The position numbers and the translations under genes were made by a program. The notes under the pieces were generated by a model. That model saw nothing but the letters and a program-made list of their open reading frames with translations. It had not been told where the DNA came from and ran no database searches. A stretch of DNA of 64,000 bases from Kwoniella bestiolae CBS 10118 (Eukaryota > Basidiomycota > Tremellomycetes > Tremellales > Cryptococcaceae), in assembly GCF_000512585.2 (NCBI RefSeq), contig NC_089241.1:5164001-5228000 (forward strand), given 5' to 3'. Below are positions 47,404-60,777 of this stretch, piece after piece; the stretch's first letter is position 1; each line of letters opens with the position of its first letter.

Positions 47404-50400
47404 TTACGCACCCTCCACAACCTTCCCCCTAGCTTTCTTAACGCTGCCCGTCAAGGGTATCTCCCCATCCCCATCCCCATCTTCCTCTTTGATACCCTCC
47501 ATCTTGATCGCATCATCATCAGCGACGAACTTGTTTCTCAGCGTCGTCAAGAGCGATTTCCTAGTCTCCTTGGCGGTCTTGTCGTCCTGACCTGAATTGT
47601 CTTGTCCATCGAGCGTAATCTCCTCGCCTCCTACTGCGTCGTCCAGTTGGAGCTTGGTCATTCCTATCGCTAGCATGTCTTCCTAAATTCGATAAAGATA
47701 TTCGAGTTAGCTTACATACCTCATTGCATTAATTCAGGCGGAATGCCAGATGACAAAAAAGATGATACAAAGAGGAGAGTTCGCTCACATCGATAGACCC
47801 CTTGGTAATCAGTTTGATAACTTCCACTTCCTTCTCCTGACCTATCCTATAAGCTCGATCTGCCGCCTGTCGATCATTGTGGGGATTGAAATCTTGATCG
47901 TAAATCACCACAACAGACGCAGCGGTAAGGTTGATCCTACGAAATGCAAGGATGAATCAGCTTAAGCCTATGCCAAAAGTCTGCGAAAATCAAAGTTGAC
48001 TGTCCACTCACCCTACACCACCTGCTTTGGTAGACAAGAGGAAAACGGTAATGTCCGGATCATCGTTGAATTCATCGACTAAACCCTGCCTCTCATCCGT
48101 CTTGGTTTGTCCGTCCAACCGGGTGTACTTGATACCTAGGTGATCGAGCGCTTTCTCCAGTATATCAAGGATCATCACGAACTATATCATTCGATGATCC
48201 GAATCAGCTTACTTCATCCGGTGAGAAAGAACAGAGCTAACGTACCTGAGAGAACAATAACATCCTCTTGCCCTCCTTCTTGCATTTCTCAATGATCTTC
48301 TGTAGCGCGGCGATCTTCCCTCCTTCCAGGAAGAGCTCAGGATCTAAAGCGTATTTCCGTAGTTCCTATCGAACGTCAATCGTCAGCAATCAAACACAGA
48401 ACCGAAGTGTCAAGTCCAAAGAGTCGGCTCAACTTACATCTTCGATAGAAGACGAGCAGAAATTCGAAATCTCATAATCGCTCATAAATTCGAGATCCTC
48501 AATCACATAATCCAAATTACTATCACAATAAGTAGGAGTGTTCAAGCACTCTTTAGCTAGCTTCTTGACTTTCGCATCGGTGTATAGTCTCCTGAAGAGT
48601 AATGGGTGACTGGCGGCCTTCCTAAGATCCATGAGGATGTTGGAACTACTTGCTGCAGGGGTGATCTGGCCCTTTTTCGGTTTCGCTTTGGTAGCTTTCT
48701 TGGCGGTCGTCTTCTGCTCAGTCTCCTCGACGACGGCAGCTTCGTTCTCCAACGCGTCATCTGTAAGTTCCTGAAGGACCTTTCGGGATCGATTCATCGT
48801 TTCGTTGTACAATTTAGCTTGAACTTTGGTCATCTCGCAATGTTCGACCATCTCTATCTTAGGAGGGAGGTTCAGTACCAAAGCTTTTCGTCGTCGGAGC
48901 ACGAAGGGAGTCAACATCGTTCGTGCTCTTGAGGTTCTCTGTTGGGATAACAGGTTTGCGGAGCCCTGAGACTTGAATATTGCTCGGAGGTATGGCTCGG
49001 CATCGGCAAAGGTGTCTTTGTGGATGAACATCAGGAGAGACTATATGACTTATGTCAGCTGTTGATGCTATAAAACAACGAAAACAGCTGGACTCACCAC
49101 TAGCTCTTGCAAATTATTCTGCAAAGGTGTACCAGTAAGAAGCAGTCTCCATTTGGGTTTGATCGACAATAGATCGCTGTATGCTTTCGTCGTGCAACTC
49201 TTGAGCTTGTGTCCTTCGTCGTATACACAGGTCTATTCAATGACTATCAGCTAACACCCCGATTACAATGAGTTGTTCATCACAGCTCACCTCAAAATCG
49301 ATCTTCTTTCTGAAGAACCCTAGATCGTCGTTCGAAGCGACTTGGGTATAAGACGCCAAAACCACTTCCAGCTTTCCAGATCTGAATAGCCTCTTCAGGT
49401 CATCTCGTAGTCCAGCACGCTCAGCTTGTGAGCCATAGTACGTCTGAACGTCGACAGAGGGAGCGAATCGTTCAAACTCTCTTGTCCAATTCTCCAAGGT
49501 CGAAGCACTGATGAGATTGTTTTAGCATTACCCCTTGATTACAATCGTGCGAGGCCGACTTACGGTACAAAGATCATATGTGGGCCTTTGATACCTCTCT
49601 CCTTGAGGTGAGCAATAAACGAGATAACCTGGATGGTCTTCCCGAGACCTGCAAACGAATGCGTCAGACACACGATCCCACCAGGCTGTCGGAAAGTCAC
49701 TCACCCATCTCGTCCGCCAGGATACATCCAATCTTCTTCGAATACAGCAAATTCAACCAGTTCACCCCCAACAACTGATAATCTTTCAATACGGTCCCCT
49801 CACTGAGAGAGGTCGGTTGAGTCTGTATGTAGCTCGACAGGATCTTCCGCTTCTTCATATCTGTCTCTTTCCTCAGCAGCTCAGACACCTTGGCCACGTC
49901 CACTTTGACATCGTTCAGCCCGTCCGACCGAGGTGTACCGACCACACTATCCTGCGCCATTGATGCGCCCCTCCATACAGCCAGGGTGTTTCCTACGTCG
50001 TTGGCTATAGCCTCGCACCGATTCAAGCACGCATCAATCTGGACATAACCCTCCATGATCTCTGTGTACTGTTCGAACAGCTTGAACGAGACGCCCCGGG
50101 CTTTGGTGAGTTTGTGTCGGGCTTCGTCGACATCTTCGTAGGGCCGGAGTTTGATGATGATAGCTGCCTGCTCTGCGCTACATGCTGTGTAGATGACATT
50201 TCCGTCATCAGTCAGCATTATCTCTCATGCCACAACGGCGATGAATTTGGAGACAGCGATCATCCAGGAAGGGAGAAGCAGAAAGAGTATACGCAAACTC
50301 ACCAATAGTCCCCGTCAACATATCCGCATCAACCTCGTTGAACGCCTTCAACGCCTCCCCCTCCGCGTCAACCTCGGGATCACCTTTCCTCCTCTTCTTC

Positions 50401-51592
50401 TTCCTACCTTCGTCTCCAGACCAGCTACCTTCACTATCATTATCCGAGAACATCCCTTCTCCCTCTTCGCCCGAACTACTCTCATCTGGATCTCTCCGCT
50501 TCCCGTTGTTCGCTCGATTAGCGTAGATGGTGGATTTGGCGTTTTTCCTAGGTTTCGGTGGATTGTACACTTTGACCTTGGGTGTAGGAGGAATAGAGGA
50601 AGAGGAAGAAGGTCGAGATACCATCGTGGGTCTATATTGGTTCATGGTGGGCGGTTTCACCTTGTTAGGAGTGAACGCTTCGAACCGAGGTGGTTGGGCT
50701 GAAGCAAGCGGTGAAGAGGGTCGGTCGTTCATCGCGTGAATCTGATTTATGGCTCTATCGGGATTATCGGGATACTTCTTCAGTAATGATACGATCAGCT
50801 GAGGTTGGACATTCCTGAATTGAGTGGAGAGTCTATTCGCCATGTTTTGAATTTCCACCTCCTGACTTTTCGATTGGTTCTGAGCTGCCAATACTAGACT
50901 CGGCTGGCGGGATGCAGTGGAGGTGCTGGAGAGGGGCGAGGAAGGTGTGATTCCCCCATTGGTGGATCTGATAGGTGAGTCGGGTTCGTCGGGATCACGA
51001 TACCTCGCTTTGAGTCTGTTGAGCGGTTGAGGCGAAGATGGGGAATCCAATAATGAGGTGTTGGTGTTGGATGGACGAGAAGTCGAAGCGTCATATGAGA
51101 ATGCGGAAGTCGATCCGACAGCAGTAGATGATCGAGAGTCGGGTGCGTGTCTACTGTGCAATGCCTTGAGCACATCTTGAGGGCTTCCAGTGAGAGTCTT
51201 CTGAGAATCGGTATTGTCGACTCGACGTCCGATACCTGACGAAGGGATTACTCCAGAGTTGGCCGAGGAGGAACTGGACCCGTAGTTCAGCTTTTGAGCA
51301 ATGCTGTTGCCGTTACTGAAGTACTTTGAGGGGTTGCTTTGGGGTGTAGGGGCAGGGGATGAGGATGGAGGGACGAGGATGTGAGATTCAGGTGAAGATT
51401 CCACTGTTATCGGTTGGATGGTTGAGGGCTTGTTTAGCTTTTTGTCTCTGAGAGCGGCGAGCGCTTCCTAGATCATGACAGGAGGGTCAGCATCCATCGA
51501 GCATTGACCGAGATCAAAACTTGTGGACAGAGAGGTCTTTCTACGAGCATAGTACTCACGCGACGTCTCCGTTCTGCTTCAGCTGAAGACAT
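47404..51592 (-). CDS. FUN30: Snf2-family chromatin remodeller Fun30/SMARCAD1
   Basis: First exon 51592-51560 ([11 protein letters not shown]), then [15 protein letters not shown], a long Ser/Pro-rich region and a CUE-like segment ([33 protein letters not shown]). Helicase motifs: [24 protein letters not shown] split by an intron, the DEGH box in [10 protein letters not shown] (the Fun30 variant of DEAH), [29 protein letters not shown], and [19 protein letters not shown]. The tail is acidic. Fun30 slides or evicts nucleosomes in heterochromatin and at DNA breaks to aid resection. Roughly 1,030 residues. A Lys-rich insert between lobes is spared by the motifs. Convergent with BET5 and in tandem with VPS1. 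Confidence 0.93.
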
Positions 51593-52062
51593 GATGTGAG
51601 ATTGACAGTGGAGCTTGCCTTGACGGTGGATTCGGTAGATTTGACTGGGAGAATGCTTGAGACAGTAGTATGCCGAGCTGTATTACACCAGAAGGAAAAG
51701 CAGGTGCATCAAGGTGACAGATTGCAGTGTATGAGGATGATGAAGCAGTGAATGGCGAGATGTAAGGATGTGAGTTGAAAGCAGAACATAGGATAGAGTA
51801 GATTAAATAATTTTAGACCACCAGCAGTCCTTCAGACGCGTACTAACTGATATGTTTGGGTTGCACCGTACACTGCACAATTTGATCCCGCCTCATACAT
51901 GACTACTGACTGATCATTCATCTCATGCAGCAATCTCCACTTATAACATTCGCAGCAATGACGAAGAAGAGATGCATTCCCGGTATAGTTCATACCAACG
52001 TTATATATAATACGAGAAAAGGACATGATCACATAAACCCAACCTATACCAATCTATCATGT
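51593..52062. other. Intergenic region upstream of FUN30
   Basis: 470 bp holding the FUN30 promoter and the VPS1 3' flank, both genes on the minus strand. No other feature was recognised. Confidence 0.5.
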
Positions 52063-54632
52063 TTATACAGCGGCAACAATCGCCTCGGCAGAATTGAGCG
52101 CCCCGACCATCTTGATACATTCCCGTCTTCTAGCGACGACATCGGGTGATTCCTTGAGTAGCTCTTCGAGCACATCGGGCTTGTACAGGTGTTCCAGGAG
52201 TTCTCGCTGGAGGTTCTCCTTGGCAAAGTTGACGAGGTTGTAGGTGATGGCTTTGGGGACCATGTCGATCATCTCTCGTTTGACTACCGAGTAGTACGAT
52301 TGGATGAGGAGTTCTGCCACGACAATCATCAGCACTGATTCATACGTGAGATAGAGGAAGAACCCACTGATCACATCAGTCTCCATAGCCTCCCGCTCAC
52401 TGAGCGAGGCGATAGGCTTGATAACGGGAGGAGGAGCTTCCATCGCCGCGACTTTTTTCTTAGGTTGTTTGTCCTTTGAGAAGAAACTGTTGAAGAAACT
52501 TGGCTCGTCCTTTTTGAAATCAGCATCGAGATCTTTACCGTTGTTCAAGGCGTTCTGAGGGATCTTCTTGGGGTCGACGGGTTTTTCGGGCGGCTTGTTG
52601 GCGTTCATCCTGTCGTTGACCAACGCCATTGCACGATGTCCACCGATAAAGTCCGGGTGGGTGGTGTTGACGTAACATGCCTGCATCGATACCATATCGG
52701 TGACGAGCTTGTTGGTAGGTTGCATACATGATTTGAAAAAGTTGATGACGACGAGGTTGAATCGGTCTTTCAACTCGGGGTATCTCTTGAACGTTTGCTA
52801 GTGAACGGTGTCAGTGTATCAACTGAGGTAGGGAGCGAGATAACTCACCGTCTTTGACAATAGATGACCTAATATTCGGATGAGCTCGTCATACACCAAG
52901 GCACAACATCTAAGCGAGGGTTCTTCTAATCGTCTAATCTGCTGCTTCACTATGACTTCAAACGCGGTGGTACCAACGAACAACGAAGGGGTCGAACCGG
53001 AAGAGTTGTAAAGAATAGTCCGAATATCACCGTCTTTGACCTGGTCGAATGGGTCGATGGACTTGACACCGTTGTTGTACAATTCATGGAAGACGAAACT
53101 GATACGAGCACCGCCCGACAGTTCGTTGAGCGAGAGATCATTGGTGTTACCGTCGATGGCTGATCGGAACTCGGAACAGAACTCGGTGATGGTGGAGAGT
53201 ACTAGACTGCCGGGGTTGGTTTCGCCCATTGGTCCACCGAGGGCGGTGAGTTCGGCTTGGTATTTGGAGAGCTGCTGGCTGATTCGAGCTTTGATATCGG
53301 GAAGGGTGTTTCGGATGTGGTGCATGAGAATCTACGGAGAAGTTTAGCACGACCCTCGTACCGCAGTCAGGATCGACTTACAATGTTGAGTTTCCTAGCG
53401 AGCCATGGGGTACCACAGTATTGGGCTTTCCCGGCATAACTAGGGTGGTTCTCGAAGAACTTTCTTTCGTTGTCCAAGGCAGAGGCGATAGATTTGCTCT
53501 GATCGATATCTCTCTGACCTCTGTTCACAACGGGCACGTATCCCAATCTCAAGGGGATAACTCTTCCGGCCAGGATATCGACAACGTCGGTACCTTGGTC
53601 CATCAGATCGACTTTTGTCAACACACCGATAGTTCTTGTACCTTCGGGATCTACTTCTCTAGCTAGTTTCAGACCATCCGAGTTTGCCAAATCCGTGTTG
53701 GCCGCTGTGACTGCCAAGATGATGGCGTTGGGTTTCGAGATGAATCGCATCAGCATGTCTCGGATCTGCTTTTCGATATCACGTGGTTGATCTCCGACGG
53801 GCACTTTAGTCAAACCGGGTAGATCGACGAGGGTGAGGGTGAGGACGTTGGGTGAAAAGATTCGGAGGTTGATGGGATTGGGTGAGATACCTGTACAGTA
53901 CGTGGTGTTAGGCATGGTCCTCGCTATGAGGGACTCGACTATCTCTGGCGAGCATAGTCAATGAGCAGATGAGAGCTACAGTACTCACCGGCATTCTTTC
54001 CCGTCATCTTCTCCGTATCTTTGACAATCTCATCCCTGATCTTGTGGAAGTCATGGAACTTTTGTCCCGGCAAATGCAGGAATTCTCCCCATTCGTCCGG
54101 GTTGTTCTCGTTTAGCTGTACTTTAGCCATGGCATCCTCGGCCTTTTCTCCATCGCCGTTTGCCTGGGGTGGTTTTGAGGACGCCGGTCTGTTTATCAAT
54201 TGGAGGACCTATACCACGGCAAAGTCAGATCGGTCCTTAGTACGAAGGGGAGGTACGGGGGCTCACCAATGGACGTCTGGTGACGATACCTGTTCCTCGG
54301 GGTAGGAAATCTCTTCCGACGATGTTCTACCGACAACCATCAGTATACGCTCGTCGTGATCACGAGACTGAGCTTGACTCACCTCGAGCACTGACGATTT
54401 ACCACTACTTTGCGAACCGATGACCGTGATTTGCGGTAGATCCTATACTACGACGTGAGCTACACCGATATATGCATACATCAGGGTGATTTCGCTTACA
54501 ATGTTGTTTGAGACACCGATCGATGCGAACACATCTTGCAGCTACACCATACTGTTAGCTGAGAATGATGAAAGTCAGGGAGATAAGGGTGGACATACCT
54601 TGTTGACGAGCGAGATGAGCTGCTGATCCATG
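52063..54632 (-). CDS. VPS1: Vacuolar-sorting dynamin Vps1
   Basis: ATG at 54632 ([11 protein letters not shown]). Conserved blocks: [12 protein letters not shown] (G1), [36 protein letters not shown] (G3), [13 protein letters not shown] (G4), [14 protein letters not shown], the stalk with [35 protein letters not shown], a charged insert ([11 protein letters not shown]) and a C-terminal GED with [21 protein letters not shown]. Ends at 52063. This dynamin-family GTPase works at the Golgi, endosomes and in vacuole/peroxisome traffic. About 690 residues, no defect seen. It is the paralogue of DNM1 at 19.7-23.9 kb and provides an internal control for the DNM1 deletion. Confidence 0.95.
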
Positions 54633-55147
54633 TTGATGTACTATCTCCCGTATTCTATTCTGTGTCGTTGAGGGTAGCGTGAGTACGTCTGCGCGATGAT
54701 ATATGGTATCTATGAGCAGGTGTGAATGATATCGGAATGCAAGAGAGAGAGAGAGAGATGGTGATGAATGGGGGTTGTTGGGACATATACACGTCCTCTT
54801 GCTAGATGTGACTATGACACGCATTCGTTCGGTGGCGGCACAATGAATACGTAATACTCATCACCCATCAACGAGGCGGTGTTACCAGACAGATGGACGA
54901 CGACAGTGATCTCTACCGCGGCATCAGCGTTCATGGATGCATAACAACGAATTAGCCAGAGTGACAGTGTATGAGTGAGATACAAGGCATGTTTGCATGC
55001 GTACCAAACATGAGTGATCGTTGAATGACGGAACCTGGTCCGGTGTCTGGTCCTCCATGCTTGCTATGTCCAGAACTGATTCTGAGGTGATATATGCTTT
55101 GCCAAATTTTCACTTTCAGCAATTACGGTTTCGTAAGGCAGTTGCCT
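54633..55147. other. Intergenic region upstream of VPS1 and the tRNA gene
   Basis: About 515 bp of sequence without a supportable ORF. It includes the VPS1 promoter (a run of GA dinucleotides at ~54746-54760) and the 5' flank of the tRNA-Pro gene. Confidence 0.5.
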
Positions 55148-55237
55148 GTTTCGTTGGTGCAGTGGTAGCATGCCCTCTTAGGGTTTTCATCTTGAAAGCT
55201 TTGGGGGTGGTCCTCGGTTCAATCCCGGGACGAGACC
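55148..55237 (+). tRNA. tRNA-Pro (AGG) with an 18-nt intron
   Basis: Folds as a full cloverleaf. The acceptor stem GTTTCGT/ACGAGAC pairs over seven bases (one G-T), D-arm GTGC...GCAT, anticodon stem CCCTC/GGGGG, T-arm CTCGG with loop TTCAATC and CCGGG, and C73 as in eukaryotic tRNA-Pro. The anticodon loop reads TT AGG G, then an 18-nt intron after position 37 and a final T. Anticodon AGG (inosine at 34) reads proline CCU/CCC. The B box GGTTCAATCC is present. T-runs at 55244-55248 and 55251-55256 would terminate RNA polymerase III. Confidence 0.93.
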
Positions 55238-55243
55238 CGTATC

Positions 55244-55256
55244 TTTTTGGTTTTTT
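55244..55256 (+). terminator. RNA polymerase III terminator
   Basis: T5 then T6 separated by two G, starting seven bases after the tRNA-Pro gene. Confidence 0.8.
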
Positions 55257-57131
55257 CTCGGGGTATAATTTGGCCTACAAGACCACCAGATGTGTCAGGC
55301 AACACTGGCAGGTTTCATTGCACGACCTTCTGAGTACGGTGATGAAATGTAGGAGACGCGTGCAGCTGACGCTCGGTATCGTTAGGTCAGTACCAACATG
55401 CGAGAGCAGCGAGGAAGGAATATCTCATCACGTTACGGATTAATGGTAAGCTACCATGATTTCACCGGACAACAAAGGTGACGACGAGAGGAATTGTCAA
55501 AAACATCGCTGGCTAAGATAAGATACTATTGACGTTCTACTCGGGCTACTACTGCAAATTATAGGTGCTACTAGGTCATCGTCAAAGCTCGACGTTGTTC
55601 GTTGGTCAGCACTACGGCTCCCCGCCGTTCAATGTCAGCGAGAGCGTTCGGTATGTCTACCATCAACAGAGAAGAAAGGTGTCGAAAACGGGGATATTAC
55701 CACTTGGAATAGAGTTTTCGCCACGAAGAGGACAAAGCGAGCGGCCAATGTGAAATGCTCCGAATCCATCTGAAGTGAGAAGAAGACGAGTGGGGTGAAA
55801 ATGAGTGCGAGTGAGAAGGCGGATACACAAGAGCAAGAGAAGAGTGATAAAAGTTTATGGCAGAGCAAAGTAACGGATTGAAATGGTTGAAAATTTAGGT
55901 AATCGAGTAACGAAGGAGAAGAAACGATGTGAAACAATGCTTACCTCTAGCACATTGTCATGAACATGGGAATCGGACCGCAACAACGGGTGTCAAGTCG
56001 GATCTACGAAGGGTCAGCAGTTTAAACAGGTACAGATGAGTCGCGAGAATGAGTATCAGTGGATGATATGGTTGAGAGTAGGGTGGCGATGATGATGATG
56101 ATGTTTGTTAGTGCATTGTGCCTTGGGACAGCGGGTGTGGATTCGATCGCCTTGAAGTGATAGGTTGCGTTGGTGAGGTGTAAAGAAGAGAGATGAGAGG
56201 TGCGGTACGTCGTTCTGGAGAGGGGTATTGATTGAAGACGTCGCAGAGATACCTATGACGATCGCGCGTACTTTCGCTCGTACATTTGCGCATACTCTGG
56301 CGCGTACTTTCGCCACCCCGAGTCAGTCCACCACCTCATGAACCGCGCATATATGTATACCCCTCTCCTCGAGGATATACATCCAACTCATTCATTATAT
56401 CACATATCTTCGACATCACCGTGAATTTTACCTCCTCCTCGGCCAATCTTACATCCCTCATCACCGATCATATGTATCATATGTCGCCACTCACCTCACT
56501 GACCAACGATCAACAATAGTCTATCTGCTGATGGCATACGGGCACGCCACCGAATATCGATCATATCAGATTAGTACGAGGTGAGTAGATTCACACTTTG
56601 CTTTCTGGATTGTCATTTCATTTATCATTCCTCGGGTTCATCCTATCTCGATGGTTTGATCGACCATCTCTCGTTTTCATTGGTGTTTCTCATGCCGAGT
56701 ATCCCACATCATTATGATCGTTCCCTCGAGTGGGTTATCTCTTACCTTAACCCTATGCTATCTTCTCGGTGCGATCGTTATTCTTGCATTTTAGGTTCAC
56801 CTTGAATATCATCAACTTGCAATTTCTAGTTATGATTCCCTACCAGCCACCGACGCATCTGAAGTCATTCGTGTGGAATCCAGCTGATTCCATAAGATAT
56901 ATCGCAACTCGACAATATATCGGTCTGGCGCGAGTCGCAACATCCCTCGTCGCTGTGTCTCGCTGCTTGTTGAAGTGAATTCTGATCGAATCGATATTAT
57001 GGCACGTGGAAAACTCGATGGCTACGATTTAACGCACATCCCCCGAATGGGGCCATGCGAGTGAGGGGAGCGAGGGAGTACCGTATATAGGAGCTGCTGC
57101 GAGGGAGCAGCGGCGACTATGGGTCAAGCTT
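55257..57131. other. Gene-poor interval, left part
   Basis: No conserved coding region was found. A four-unit 12-bp repeat lies at 56266-56313, and a GATGAT run at about 56088-56102. A hairpin GCTGCT...AGCAGC lies near 57093-57111. Short open frames here lack family features and a coding-like composition. Confidence 0.5.
56266..56313. repeat. Four degenerate 12-bp tandem units
   Basis: Units at 56266, 56278, 56290 and 56302 follow the pattern CRTACTYTSGCS, with 1-4 changes among them. The surrounding sequence has no supportable gene. Confidence 0.7.
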
Positions 57132-57240
57132 GGTAGTAGTGGTAGTAGTGGTAGTAGTGGTAGTAGTGGTAGTAGTGGTAGTAGTGGTAGTAGTGGTAGT
57201 AGTGGTAGTAGTGGTAGTAGTGGTAGTAGTGGTAGTAGTG

Positions 57241-57270
<30 letters not shown>
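57132..57270. repeat. Minisatellite of GGTAGTAGT, 13 units, ending in (AGT)n
   Basis: Thirteen perfect 9-bp units at 57132-57248, then a plain (AGT)n to 57270. It gives long fake Val or Tyr/His open frames. Confidence 0.95.
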
Positions 57271-57271
<1 letters not shown>

Positions 57272-57278
57272 CTCTCAA

Positions 57279-57510
57279 ATATCACTATTACCTTTCGGTG
57301 ACCATTACGAGTATTATCGTTGACATCATTTCCATTGACTCGTGGTAGGTCGGTCAATCTTATACAGTGTAGATCGCAGTAGCTTACCGATATCACCAAC
57401 AGCTTTCGACATCATTACGGATACCATCGTCGATAACATTACCATTTACGAGTGAGTCTCTTGGAGCTTTGGTTATTGTAGTAGTAGTAGCAGCAGCAGT
57501 AGTAGTGATA
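57279..57510. repeat. Old ~110-bp tandem duplication with microsatellite edges
   Basis: Two diverged blocks, 57303-57346 and 57413-57456, align over ~43 bp (from CATTACG) with roughly 30 matches, and the preceding ATATCAC is found at 57279 and 57390. Remnants of GTAGTAG flank each unit, and a third GTA/GCA tract lies at ~57478-57506. Confidence 0.65.
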
Positions 57511-60500
57511 CTGTCCCTGTTCATCGCACTCGCCGCATACCCTTGATCACTCGTATTTCTTATGATGATGAATAGCGTTAGTAGTAGCATTGGATAGAAC
57601 CTTACAGGGCGATGCGATCCTTCCTGTACACTCAAGCTCCCGGAGAGATCGCTGCACGTAAGATCAAGGTACCTTCACATCACCTACGAGTACTGAGGGG
57701 GCCGCAAGCCCGAACTGATTGCCACATACTGTACCCATGACGAAAGGTGACCGGTCCGGGTAGGTATGAATCGAGCTCTGGTGGGGCAGGACGGGATGGC
57801 GTGCTATGACAAGGTGGGATCTACGGGCAGTAGAATAAGGTACCAAGTTCCACAACAGTACTCGTACCGGTACTGGTACGTTTTGTGGGGATTAGCGAAA
57901 GATAACGTGATGAGATTACTGTAGATCGACAAAGTCCCATTCGCCGAAATACGCAGATCCAAGAGAGCTATCGAGGACACTCTCCCATCAACTTACGCTG
58001 GGGTTATGTATGACCCCACAATGACGAGATGGATGGATCGGAACGATGCTTCACCGAAGTACAATGACCTGCGGTGCGACTGGTGTCGTGCGTCCGCTAG
58101 AGCACGGCGAGGACAAAGTCCGGCAAGCTGTATATGTATCTACTTCCGAAAGATGTACGTACAATCACACTCCAACCAAGAGCAAATCAATTATTCAGGG
58201 AAAAGCAACATTGTAACACTCTGGGTCTAGAACGGGGAAAAGGTATACTGTAGGGGAGATCTAGAATCGTGGTGCGCTATAACTGTAACTGGGTCGGTTC
58301 CTCGTCTATTGTGTGTGTGTGTGTGCCTCCTGATCGAGTCTACGAAATTACCTGATTGAGCAACGCCGACCGAAGTTTCGGGAAAACTTCATTTTGGGTA
58401 AAAAACGTGGCATACATACAGCACATGTGCGTTGGCTTTGTCTTATAATTGCTGCGTAGTCGATACCAGGATGGGAAAAAATGGATACATGTACATACTT
58501 GTCCGTCCTGAAAAGACGGAGTACTGCTGCCCCGGGGATGATGAAGCCCATGTTGGACAATCAAGATAAGATCGCGGAGGGGGAGTATCCAACAGCACTG
58601 CGGGAAGCATGGAGCACGGAAGGGGAGATTAGATTCCACAAAGCAGAAGCAGAAGACCGGTCCTGGAGTTTCGGGATCCTGAGAAAATGAAATGACAAAA
58701 AGTTTTTTTATTTCGAATTTTCTCCTCTTCCCTCCTGCAAGCGAAGTAGGGTTGAATATAGGGAACGATCTGCCCTACAGGCATACTGTCAGTCTCGACT
58801 TTGGGATTTGTGCGTTACAGTACAAGATCCTGCAGGATCCAGTAGCAATCAAGGCTCCAGAGCTGTAGTGGGAGAAAGGTTTGGTGCACCGCTTAAGTGT
58901 ATCGATGATTTGCGTGCCAGTTATCGCAATCGCACAATCTAAGCTTGAGTGGTTTGGTTTGGTTTAGGTCTTACCATATTTACCATACTTTCGTTTCTTG
59001 CTGTTGACAGATCCATACACTCACTCCACTAAGACTGATTGTTGTTCATCATCATCATCATCATCATCATCGTCGTCGTCACCTACGCTTGCATGAAGAG
59101 AAACAAACGATAGAACAAAAAGGCATTAGAATTGTTGGAACAAAGTCTCGGCTTGAACCGCTTTGATTGAAAAAAGCGCTTAGCAGCGAGACGACTTGAT
59201 TCTTTGGGTTTTACCTCTACCTCGCATACACCGAATTCTAAATCTAATCTATACCTCTTTACACCCGACCTTCCTCATCATCATCATCATCATTACCAAA
59301 TCAAATTTACAAAAAGGCAAGTAGCACCGAAAGCCAAAGGCGACAAAACTAAAACGCCGTAACCATTCAGAGTAGAATAGAACCCTCTCCTACAGGTGGT
59401 TAATATCAACTTGACTTGTCGATCATTCCTTCTTTACTTGTCCCTTACAACGACACATTCCTTTGGACCACACCTACACGTGAACAAAAGAAAAGCATCA
59501 GACACTTTGATCTAAGCTCAAGTGCAGCAACACCCAAACACTCAAAAGCATCTATCGTAGATTGGATCTAGACTATCGACCAGGATAGGATACCTTTCGA
59601 CATTATCGTGCACCTTTCCCCTTCCCCACCTGTTTCATCTTGTACCTTGATACCTCGAAACGGCTCAATCAATCAATCCGAAGTGCTCGGTCCTTGATTC
59701 TGACAGATAGAAGATAGACTATAGATCAAGATAGAGAGAGAGAGAGCTCTGCGCTATCATCCCACCAAAACAGTGTCAGACCCGACCACCACCACCTCGG
59801 TCTCGACCACAGCAAATAAACGAAATATAGGATAGCAAGCATCCTTTGGTACCTTGAATTCCACCTCCTTTCCCCGCTGTTACTCTCCGAAAGCAGCAAT
59901 ACACGCACAACCCTCAATCATCTATTATCCCATACAAGTCGGACAAATACCATCAATATCATCAAACAATCAAAGAAAAAAGAAAAAGAGAAGCTCAACT
60001 TGTCGGTCCTTTTCCGCCGACCTGACCTTTACTTTCATCGCACAGACTAGTGACCGGTGGATAGTGGATAGTGTCTCACGCAATAAGAGGGATAACAGGA
60101 TCATAACATCCTTGTTGTTATTTCTTCCTTACTATCTGTGGATAGTTTCAAGTTGATTCGAGTCTAGGTCGAGGTCGTTCAAGGTGAGTCAGACGCTGTC
60201 CTCCTCTTACCACCTTTCCCACTTGCTGTTTTGCCTCGTGTCATTTCCTGTTCTTCATCGGGAGTGGGGGAGTTGTTCATGATGGTGCGGCAATGAGTGT
60301 GAATGTGCTTGTGATTCCTTTGACCTCACCTTGACCTCCCTTTGAAAGGGTACCTATATCAATCTTTGCCATTCTCACTCCATGTTATATCACTGCCAAT
60401 CATTCCTTGTACTCTATCATCTCATGTTTATCTAGTCCAGACCCTGTTCGCATCTCATCGTTGCCTACCATTGGGGATATCAGTATATCCCTCATGAACT

Positions 60501-60777
60501 ATCAATCTCGTACCTTACTCGTCTTTTAATCCCATTCCGAAATCACCCTGTATCGCTGTCTCATTATTGTCATGTTCCTCGTGTCATTGACTTACACTAT
60601 CGTATCGTATCATCCACTTTCGGGCCATAGCACCATGACCTAACCAACTTCCTCTTACCATCTCACGTTTGTTTCTTCTCTCTCTCTTCTTCCTCTTCCG
60701 CTCTCTTCATCTTCACCCTCTCTTGACCACTATGGTACCACCCGCTGACACCTACCAATCTTGACATACCCTTCTCG
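57511..60777. other. Gene-poor interval, right part, and long leader of the last gene
   Basis: No conserved coding region seen. Features: (GT)n at ~58310-58325; an inverted repeat CGTACC/GGTACG at 57863-57880; (ATC)n tracts at 59046-59081 and ~59272-59295. From ~59000 the + strand becomes CT/CA-rich, as in leaders of long-UTR genes. A GTGAGT donor at 60184 may start a 5'UTR intron before the ATG at 60778. Confidence 0.45.
59046..59081. repeat. (ATC)n / (GTC)n microsatellite
   Basis: A run of ATC triplets passing into CGTCGTCGTC, in the presumed promoter or leader of the right-most gene. Confidence 0.9.

Noticed and set aside
56056..56316. Lys-Val-Arg-Ala repeat protein on the minus strand
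   Set aside because: The repeat comes from a 48-bp run of four 12-bp units; the rest of the frame is low-complexity without splice or leader support.
57124..57399. Long poly-Val and Tyr/His open frames
   Set aside because: Pure translation of the GGTAGTAGT minisatellite; no coding signature outside it.
57132..57510. CRISPR-like array
   Set aside because: Contiguous microsatellite units without spacers, in a eukaryotic context.
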